From Chalciporus piperatus (Eukaryota > Basidiomycota > Agaricomycetes > Boletales > Boletaceae), in NCBI GenBank assembly GCA_038093975.1, contig JBBPTG010000077.1:1-64000 (forward strand): a stretch of DNA of 64,000 nucleotides, in the 5' to 3' direction. Of the stretch, positions 55,300 to 64,000 are shown piece after piece. The notes beneath the pieces are model-generated. The model ran no database searches, was not told the origin of the DNA, and was given only the letters and a program-made list of their open reading frames with translations. Each line of letters opens with the position of its first letter. Positions within the stretch are counted from its first letter, which is position 1. Both the position numbers and the translations under genes were made by a program.

Positions 55300-56534
55300 A
55301 TGTCCAGGTCTTACGATCGCGGTACGTATCAGCTCTATCTGCATCGCGCCCCGCTGATATCGTGCTCAGCACTCACCGTCTTCTCGCCCGACGGTCACTT
55401 GTTCCAGGTATATTCTGGCCGCGTCATACCGATCCTCAATCTCACCGTGCATTTGTAGGTCGAGTATGCGCTCGAAGCTGTCCGAAAGGGGACGTGTGCA
55501 GTAATGATATCTCGCTTGTATCCCGTTGACCGTATCTCACCCTCGTACCTAGGTTGGAGTGCGAGGCAAGGATGTCGTCGTACTCGGTGTAGAGAAGAAA
55601 TCCGTACTGCAATTACAAGATCCCCGCACTGTCCGCAAGGTCGTGATGCTCGATGATCACATCTGCTTGGCATTTGCCGGTATCACATACATTCCCTTTA
55701 CCAGTGATCATCCCAAGCTCACCTCCCGAAAGGTCTGACTGCTGACGGCCGTGTCCTCATCGACAAAGCACGGATAGAATGCCAAAGTCATCGGTTGACA
55801 GTAGAAGACCCGGTTACTGTGGAATATATCACAAGACACATCGCGGGTATTCAACAGGTCTGTATCGCTGTAGAGATGTCGTTGTGCCCTCGATTCAGTC
55901 CCTAACTTGGCCTGTTAGAAATACACGCAATCGGGCGGTGTCCGCCCCTTCGGTATTTCAACACTCATCGTTGGTTTCGACCCCAGCGACACCAGACCAA
56001 GGCTCTATCAAACGGAACCTAGCGGTATCTACAGTGCATGGAAGGTAAGTGGGCGATATTGGTCCCCTCTGTATAGATTATCCTTAATAATCCTTTCAGG
56101 CGAATGCTATCGGCCGCTCATCGAAAACAGTACGCGAATTTTTGGAGAAGAACTACAAAGAGGATATGTCACGTGAGGAGAGCATCAAGCTGACGGTCAA
56201 GAGTCTTCTCGAGGTTGTACAGACGGGAGCAAAGAACATCGAGATCAGTGTTATGGAAAGCTATGGCAAGATCACTGTGAGCTTTTTTCCCATTCATTCC
56301 TATCCCCTTGGGGTGCTGACTAGGACTCGTAGAATTTGGAGCTCTCGGAAATTGAGGGGATAGTGAGCGACATCGAGCGGGAAAAGGAAGCCGGTAAGTT
56401 GACTGTTATCGTGCTATTTATGACGCGCTGACGAAAGTTCAGAGGCGGAGAGGAAGCGTTCTCGGTTGGCAGCAACAGCTGCTGGTCAGGCTGCGATGGC
56501 ATCGAGGGTCGATGCAGGCCAATCATCGGGATAG
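55300..56534 (+). CDS. PRE6: 20S proteasome alpha subunit (alpha4 type)
   Basis: Outer-ring subunit of the 20S core particle. ATG 55300: MSRSYDR, then the alpha signature in exon 2 ([13 protein letters not shown]) and exon 3 ([14 protein letters not shown]). Later exons read [58 protein letters not shown] and [19 protein letters not shown]. The block [15 protein letters not shown] supports PSMA7/Pre6. The end is a Glu/Lys-rich tail and SSG at 56534. About eight exons, the first of only 22 nt. All joins are GT-AG and in frame. Confidence 0.92.
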
Positions 56535-56767
56535 TGAATATGAGACTTTTGTACCAACAATATCCAAATATTCGCTCCATGAGTACCGCATAACAGCCTA
56601 TAAGATGAGCGGATATTTTGGAACGCACTCGATGGTTGTTTGTTAAAAGCTTTAGAAATAAACAAGCGATATCATACATACACGTAGACATACCGCCACG
56701 CCCGGCATAGCCACTACACTGAGTGTCAGCGTTCGAGGGTCAGACCCACCTACCGTCAGCGCTAGTT

Positions 56768-59700
56768 ATGCATCACTCATATCTTGCATCGACCCCGCGA
56801 ATAGCCCAAAAGCATGTCCTGCTTTCAGAAATACTCGCCGTGACCTCAATCATGCGCAAGAACTCGCGGTGGGCCTCAGCAGCTCATACGCTCAATGCTC
56901 GCGATTCCGCGCTCGCAAGGGACCTCGGCCTTCGGAGAACAGGTCCAGGAGAAGCCAACCAACGTTCCGGGAAACACTCCCAGGAAGCAGATCTAATGGC
57001 TGGCTTCCAAGACCTCAAGCGGACCGTACGGGGCTCAGAAGGTGAGTCCCGGTCATACGTGTGGCCCATAGCTCACGATGCTCTAGATATCCAAAGTATA
57101 CCCCTCCCTGTGCTTCTCGGTCCCTTCTTTGCGCTCATCCGATCTCCAATCTCGACGGGCCCCATTACATCGGCGGCTCTCTCTGCCCTTCACAGTTTCT
57201 TCGTATGTGCATTAATATCAGCTAACTCCGTCGACCTGGAAATAGCTCTGGTCGAACTGAGCAGCACGGTATCGCACTGTAAATTTGAGGCCAGCGACTC
57301 ATCGGGCGATGAAGTCGTTTTGCTCAAAATCATGACCGTCATCCACGATTGCATGGTTGGCAGTAGCGTAGGGGCATTCCTGGGCGACGTGGAGATCTGC
57401 GAAATGCTGGAAACCGTTCTGACGACGTGTTGTCAGATGAGGCTAAGTGGTTTGTGTCATTGTTATCCGTTGTTTCGCGTTCCTCTCATGAGCAGCTCGA
57501 AGAGGTCTTGCGGCGGTCGGCTGAGTCAACGATGCTCTCGATAGTCCGAACGATATTTGGACGACTCTACGAATTTAACACAAAGGAGGAGGAAGCTAAG
57601 CTTCGGATCAACGAAGAGGAGCCTCAGCACGGCGAGCTTAGCATGTCTGTTTCCACTACCACGACTTCTCAATCACAGAGCGAACCAATGGATTCCGGAA
57701 TTTCTCCAGACGTACAGACGCAAGAGACTATCACCCCAGCTCCAGAGGTCCCTGTTTCTACATCGGCCGATTCACAAGACAAACCTGTGGTTGAAGGGAC
57801 TGTTCCATTGGTCGTTGTACCTCGACCTTGTGGGTTCTACTTCGTGCTTCTAAGTCCACACTCACGTGTTTTATTTGGCAGACGGGCTTCCCGCCCTCTT
57901 AGAGCTACTTCGTGTGCTTGTCAATATTCTGGATCCAAATGACCCAGTCCACACGGATTCGACGCGGTTGACTGCTCTCAGTATCTTGAATGGTACTATC
58001 GAAACCTGCGGTACCAAGATCGGCGAATACCCATCACTTGCGGTTCTGGTTCTGGATCACGGGTGTAAATACCTCTTCCAGCTTGCACGTTCCGACAACC
58101 CTGCTGTGCTGCAATCGGCTCTGCGAACAATCTCTTCATTATTCGAGACAATGCGACCACACCTAAAACTGCAGCAGGAGCTTTATCTGGCATTCAGCAT
58201 CGATCGCTTGGCAGCCCCTCCTCTACCAAGAGCCAACACGACGAAAAAGGCTCAGACAAGCTCACCGCGTCCGGGTACACCTGCTTCCTCGACTCCGACC
58301 CTCGGACCCGTCGATACAGAGCTTGAGCTAGAGAAAGGTAGCCCTGTGCCTTCCCGCCCTCCTGTGCAACCAGCTCGCGGAGACACCCGTGACTTGATTT
58401 TGGAGACACTGAGTCAGCTATCGCGGCATCCCAGTTTCATGGTCGATCTTTACATGAACTATGATTGCGACATCAATTGCGAAAATCTCTTCGAACGGTT
58501 GATCGAATTCTTGACCAAGGTCAGTTTGTGTTGTCTCAGTTCGTCTTCGGCTTCATGGGTTCTCTTAGGGGGTCTACACATGGCAATACTCGTCTACATC
58601 GGACGCACAGCAACTGCATTCACAACTGCATTCACAATATCTTTGTCTGGATATGTTGCTGGCATTCGTGAATGATATGGCTGCACGCGCGCAGGGGGTG
58701 GGTGTAACATTGTCTTATCATGCATGTGCTTATCAACCCTCATGTTTGGGATGCAGCAAAGCGAAGCTTGGAACACGGTACGTTTTTCTACCTTGACACG
58801 GTTTTGCATACGTTGAGTTCGCCTATAGGAATTCTTGTCTCCAGAAGAACTGATGCAAAGCAAATCCAGGAAGAAGCTCGTGTTAACGGGAGCAGCTCGT
58901 TTCAACTCCAAACCAAAACTCGGGCTTGCATTCTTAGAAGAGAACAAACTCATATACTCTGACCTCTCTCCAGAGGTGACACGGACAAAGAGTTTGGCAA
59001 GGTTCCTCAAGAGCTGCACTCTTCTAGACAAACGGTTACTCGGGGACTACTTGTCCAAAGCCGACAATCTGGATTTGCTAAAGGAGTTCATGAATTTGTT
59101 CGACTTCAAAGACGTGAGTGACCTCTCTTTCAACAAGCGTGGCTGACTGGCGCATACGTCCACAGAAACCGGTGGTAGATGCCATGCGAGAGATGCTTGA
59201 AACGCTCAGACTTCCTGGAGAGGCTCAGCAAATCGACCGTATAGCAGAGACATTCGCTACAGTTTACTTTGCCACAAAGCCCGGTATGTAGGACGTCTTC
59301 GACACGACTCGATCGCTAATGTTTGTTGATCAATCCCAGCGGAAATCAAGATACAGGATGCTGTCTATGTGCTTGCGTTTTCTATCATCATGCTCAACAC
59401 GGACCTCCACAACTCGCAGATTCGGGTGAGCTTGGTTGATCCTGTATTCACTCTCAGATAACTCATGATCATGTAGAAACGAATGTCGATAGAAGATTAC
59501 CAACGGAATCTAAGAGGACAGAATGATGGAGAAAACTTCTCACCCGAGTTTCTAGTACGGATTACCCTGCCCCTCATTTACTCTGATTGACCTTGTCCAG
59601 CAAAGCATTTATGACTCCATACGCAAACGTGAAATTATTATGCCGGGGGAGCATACTGGTCAACTCGGGTTTGAATACGCATGGAAAGAGCTGCTTACTC

Positions 59701-62341
59701 GTTCGCGTCAATCAGGTCCGTGTCCAGCCCTCTTTGATGTGTTCGTGACTAAGGTTGCACTGTAGGACGCTTCATGACGTGCAACTCCGCACTCTTCGAT
59801 CTTGACATGTTCAGGACGGTATGGAAGCCGGTCATATCTGCCATTGCCCATGCCTTTATCACATTTGATGATGAATATGTGATTGAGCGCGCAATATCTG
59901 GGTTCCGTCAATGTGCCACGCTTGCAGGGCATTTCAATCTGCCAGATGTCTTTGATTTCGTTGTCGTTTCGCTCTCACAAGCCACCGGCCTCTTGTCAGA
60001 GAACCTACCCGCTCACGTCCCCAACTATCCGGTGGTCGAGGTGGAAGGACATTCTGTCACTGTTTCCTCGCTCTCTGTCAAGTTTGGTACAAATTTCAAG
60101 GGACAGCTGGCCGCGGTGGTGTTATTCAACATCGTCAACGGAAATGGCAATGCACTTCGTGAAGGCTGGACGCAAGTGAGACGTGTGTTTTCACAGTCGT
60201 CACTCCGGAACTAAATTCCGCTATAGATTTTTGAGATGTTCGAGAATCTCTTCATGCATTCCTTGCTCCCCACAAGGATGTTACAGATGGAGGACTTCCT
60301 TGGTGGTGTGACGATGATACCACTACGCGGTGCTCAACCTTCGCGACCAGCTCCAAGGAGCGATGGCGGCGGCCTTCTTTCAGCCTTGTCATCATATCTC
60401 ATGACCCCCTACAGTGCAAGTTCTGATAATCTCGTACCTGAAGCCACGGACCAAGAGATAGAGAATACGCTATGCACGATTGATTGTATTGCATCCTGCC
60501 GCCTAGACGAGCTTTACGCGCAGATCGTGTAAGTGCATGCCGATGACATAGTTCTACTCATCTGACTAATCTCCAGGAAACTGGATTCTGAGGCCCTGGT
60601 TGCTGCCATCAGAGCGCTCGAGGCTCTTGCACACGAGAGAACTATTGCGAGATTGAAACAGGAGTCAGACGACGTTTCCAGCCCGTACAACGGAGTAACC
60701 GATGGGACCTATGTACTGCCCTACGATCCTGCTGCTGTCTTCCTGCTGGAAACGATGGTGAGCATTGCATGTCATACCACCCAGTGTATCGAGGAACTAT
60801 GGTGGGTTTGTGTTCTCCTGAACGTGCGTCTGTAACTGAATCTTGCGCGTTTCTAGGCCGGTTATCTTCGAACACCTATCGGCGCTGTTATCGTCTTCGA
60901 CTCACTATAGTGTGCTACTCATTGAGCGAGCCGTCGTTGCACTTCTGCGTCTTGCTTTGATTTTGGTTCAAAAGGTGAGTGATGATGCGCCTACTCGAAC
61001 TGCACTTGATTGCAAACAATGTCTGGAACCAAGGGTGCTTTGCGCGACCAACTCTACATATCGCTCGACCTGATTGCCAACTTACCACCTTCCGTTGCGA
61101 ATTCTGTTTCCGAGCATGTGGTTGCAGGCGTAAACTTGATTCTCCAACATACTGCCATCGCTAGGTGAGCATTCGTCGTCTGCTAAAGTAGTTGACGGTT
61201 ATTGACGGCCGACTCTAGCACACAAACAGAATGGACCGTGATCTTTGCGACGCTCCGTTCAACGATCTCGAATCCTGAGGCAGCTCGGTCCACTTTTGAC
61301 ATCGTCACGAGTTTCGCTTCGGAAGGGCAGGGCCAACGGATAACTCCAGACAACTTCTCTGCTGTCTTGTCCCTCCTGGACGACTTTGCAACCGCCGCAG
61401 CTGCATCGATACCGCTTCAGCAACCAAGACCTCGCCGAGCACAGCAGCAGCCTCCTGCGGAGTGAGTACCATCTCATCTGTTTTCCTCAGCCGCTCATCC
61501 CATGTGCCAGTTCTCCCCCAATTGATCGCGGACGCAAGGCCGTTGATCTCACATTCGACTTGAAGAGGTTCATGGTACCTTTTGCGGAATCTACAAAGTT
61601 GCAACCCGGACAAGGTGAGCGGCCCCTTCCAGACCGTGGAAGTTGCGGCTGACATTTTCGATAGTTTGGCGGCAGTACTGTCTCCCGGTAATCTCGTCTT
61701 TAGGCAGACAATCGACAAACCCGTCGCGACTCGTTCGAAACACTGCCATCAACCAACTACAGCGCCTCTTGCTCGGCCCTCAGCTTGTCTATGACGAAAC
61801 GGACCACGGCCAAGTGGAAGAGATTTTCAACAGCGTGATTTTCCCTATCCTGGACGAGCTCCTCAAACCTCAGGTATACCTCGTCGATCCCCAAGGCATG
61901 TCAGAGACTCGATTGCGGGCATCTGCATTGCTTTGCAAGGTCTTCATGCACTTTGAGGTGCGGGATAGCCATCGAAAGACTGATATCAGGATTTTGTGGA
62001 TCGAGATCCTAGACTTGCTCGATCGTCTGATCAGCGCGGAGAAGAGTGGACAGTTTGTATGTCCCATGTTTGTTCTGCGAATCCTACGACAGTACTGACC
62101 CAAGCATGTATAGTATGAAGCCGTTTCCGAATCACTCAAGAATGTGGTCTTGGTGATGAATGCTGCGAGTATCCTGGTCCCGCCGCCTGCTTCGGAGGAC
62201 AACCGGGACGAGCAGCAGCGCACTCTGTGGACTGCAACGCAAGCAAGACTGGAGCGGTTCTTGCCAGGATTCTTGTCGGAGGTTGTCCCTGCACCTCAGC
62301 CGGTGTCTACAGCCGACCCGAAACTGGCTGCCCAGCGCTGA
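56768..62341 (+). CDS. GEA2: Sec7-domain ARF guanine nucleotide exchange factor (GEA1/2, GBF1 type)
   Basis: Activates Arf1 at the Golgi for COPI coat formation. ATG 56768 ([14 protein letters not shown]) leads into the DCB region, with [17 protein letters not shown] and [20 protein letters not shown]. The HUS region follows: [37 protein letters not shown]. The Sec7 domain spans about 58,840-59,570, with SLARFLKSC, the glutamic-finger block [18 protein letters not shown], and [19 protein letters not shown] regions follow to the C-terminus (AAQR, stop 62341). There are roughly 20 short introns. A small in-frame tandem duplication codes LHSQLHSQ at about 58,616-58,640. A GEA1 versus GEA2 choice is arbitrary, as basidiomycetes usually have one copy. 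Confidence 0.9.
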
Positions 62342-62458
62342 ACGAGATCAAAAATAGTTGTATTTTCTGTAAGACCACAAAATAATCTGACATTTATGGG
62401 AACACAATACTAGGGACCTGCTGGGAACAAGAGAATACACGAACATCTTCAGAAGAAC

Positions 62459-63617
62459 TTCATCTTGGACGTGCTGTTGGGTGTATGATGAGCAACAACA
62501 TATCGGGACATCTAATCAATGAAGCGAAATTACATACCGAATGCGAGAGTAAACTCCAGCAAGGATGAAACATGGCGCAACAGAATATGCCAACAACCTC
62601 ACCAATGACTCGCTGTGAGCGGTGACCCAGTCAGACCAAGCGCCTCCGAGGTATGCGGTGAACAAGACGGTCGGGAAAAGGAGATATCCTGACAGCCTAG
62701 GAACCAGACTGTATGTCAGCTCGGAGTAGATGACGCGACATTGTAAGTCTACCTATGAAATTTCCACATCGCTTTGGCTTTCATTCCTCCACCCCAGAAA
62801 GCGCCGCCGAACCAGACTGTTGAGCCCCCAACAAGGAGTTGAACGACCAACCACAGAGTAGCGATAATTCCGAATGTCTATGATGTGCATGAGCAACCAA
62901 GGAGTCGAGGACGAATTCAACACACGCACACCGTGCCAAGTGGTGAAATGCTCTTTGCCATGACTCGCTTTCACGTAGATCATGATCAACGTTCCGGCGA
63001 GAATGAGGGGGACACCGAGAACGGCGGCGCCGATTTTGTGCCGTTCAAGACCAGCAGCCTTGGTTCGGGGTTGAGAGGTGGGCTGGAGGGTCAGAATACC
63101 TTTACACAACGATGGAGTTTTGCAGTCAGCGCTTAAAGAACGGGGGTGGAGAGGGTGCGCACTGCGCACGTACTGTAGGTAACGCAAGCGATGGCCAGGC
63201 TTTGCAAGAGAGGGTGATACTTGAACCAACCGAGCGAAGTCGGGTCGTTACTGAAGACGATAGCCCATGTCACCACCACGAAGACCTGGCAGTACGAAAA
63301 AGATTGTCAGATACGCGACGTCGTCGTCCCACAACAGGGGGCACGATATCTTACAGAGACCGAAGCCTGGCGAAAAAGAAAGGATTAAATGCGAACGAAG
63401 GAACGACCAGAGCGCTCAGACGCACCCAAACGACAATACCCGCTGACGCGTCGCCTTCGCGGCCTTCTGGCTTGACAGCATCAGAACCCATGGTTGGCAG
63501 TCTAAGAGTGTCAGAATCGGAGACTTCAAGCGAAAGTAATCCTTGCTGTTCTTCAACAACCTGCAGTTCAAGTTCTTCGTGAGCATTGTGGGTCGGTTCG
63601 GTGGTCGACAGGACCAT
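62459..63617 (-). CDS. Cytochrome b561-domain membrane protein
   Basis: Predicted transmembrane electron carrier. ATG 63617 (MVLSTTEPTHNAHEELELQ) opens a 60-residue acidic head. Helices follow: IVVWVRLSALVVPSF, VFVVVTWAIVFSN, KIGAAVLGVPLILAGTLIMI, TFGIIATLWLVVQLLVGG, YLLFPTVLFTAYLGG and LLAYSVAPCFILAGVYS. Four His residues fit the heme ligands of the b561 core: KYHPLLQS, LERHKIG, FTTWH and WKFHRLSG. Short GT-AG introns separate the helices. The last exon encodes only TSKMKFF, stop 62461-62459. The join after FFARLRS in exon 1 is less certain. No DOMON or reductase domain is attached. It converges with the GEA gene. Confidence 0.82.
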
Positions 63618-64000
63618 CGCGTAGTAAGTTTGTACAACTTATCAACGCATACCACATAATACCGCACATACTGTAATTCGCTCGGAGCTAGAGTGCACAC
63701 TGCCCGTTTCATTCCTGAACTATGCTCCCAATGGCAGTCTGACAACGCTGCGGACAGTCAACGGCATCTGGATGACCGAGCAAGTTGCAGGTATCGCAAG
63801 CGAATAACTTGGCAAATATCGACATCCCAGCATCTTGTCGGCATAATGAATTTATCATGTCGCAGGTCGCGAAATTAATATCAGGGCCAACGAAGCTTCC
63901 ACGCCGCCGGCTTTAACACGCTAGAGCCTCAGTAAAAAAAATTCCATTTAGGATCAACAAACAGCCCGGTGGAAAACATTGATAATTAGCTGATTAAAAC
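63618..64000. other. Upstream region of the b561 gene, to the window edge
   Basis: No gene recognised. A run of eight A residues lies at about 63933. The start of a further gene may lie beyond the window. Confidence 0.4.

Noticed and set aside
1..64000. CRISPR array, bacterial operon or biosynthetic gene cluster
   Set aside because: No regularly spaced direct repeats. Genes have spliceosomal introns and mixed strands. No synthase-type enzymes were seen.

Overview
The window is nuclear DNA of a mushroom-forming basidiomycete (Agaricomycetes). Protein genes are cut by many 45-60 nt introns. Basidiomycete-typical families are present: two FunK1-type kinases, a Plavaka transposase and a DUF6589 fragment. 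The conserved genes read best as fungal orthologues. No bacterial features, CRISPR arrays or complete tRNA genes were seen. All exon joins below were made by eye from splice signals, frame and family fit.

Left part (1-16,853) is accessory DNA made of stacked mobile elements. Bases 1-8231 are the 3' part of a Ty3/gypsy retrotransposon: gag, a pol broken by an RNase H deletion, integrase, then a spliced ANTISENSE gene with a Zn2Cys6-like cluster and a coiled coil (6133-7323), then a probable 3' LTR with a TATA box (7473-8231). The element appears to sit inside a decayed Plavaka transposase (8232-9670, minus). Next is a 1.9-kb element with 25-bp terminal inverted repeats (9781-11691) and a tRNA-like promoter relic, then a FunK1 kinase gene (11805-14729). 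Then comes a 1,923-bp Mutator-like element (14931-16853) with 104-bp inverted repeats and a 9-bp target duplication. It carries pieces of a DUF6589 gene and of a RecQ-type helicase gene, so it looks like a Pack-MULE.

Right part (17,132-64,000) is a compact housekeeping region. In order: SRP receptor alpha (-), a single-pass membrane protein (-), glyoxalase II (+), SFT2-like vesicle protein (-), EDC4 decapping scaffold (+), Rab geranylgeranyltransferase alpha (-), splicing factor SYF1 (+), an unknown conserved protein (-), a WD40 protein (+), a second FunK1 kinase (-), an HODM/DUF3445 protein (-), nitronate monooxygenase (-), cytochrome c heme lyase (+) and Brix protein SSF1 (-). Then follow two probable pseudogenes (LCP5/neuroguidin-like and F-box, +), and PKA catalytic subunit (-), TFB3/MAT1 (+), a ZUFSP-type C78 peptidase (-), proteasome alpha4-type subunit (+), a GEA/GBF1 Sec7 ARF-GEF (+) and a cytochrome b561-domain protein (-).

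These genes serve separate core processes (secretion, mRNA turnover, splicing, ribosome assembly, transcription/CAK, proteolysis, cAMP signalling) and form no obvious pathway cluster. Notable gene-structure oddities are a 6-nt micro-exon in glyoxalase II, a start codon alone in its own exon in the Rab prenyltransferase gene, and three inferred GC-AG introns. A short dispersed hairpin repeat occurs at 23.8 kb and 47.1 kb.
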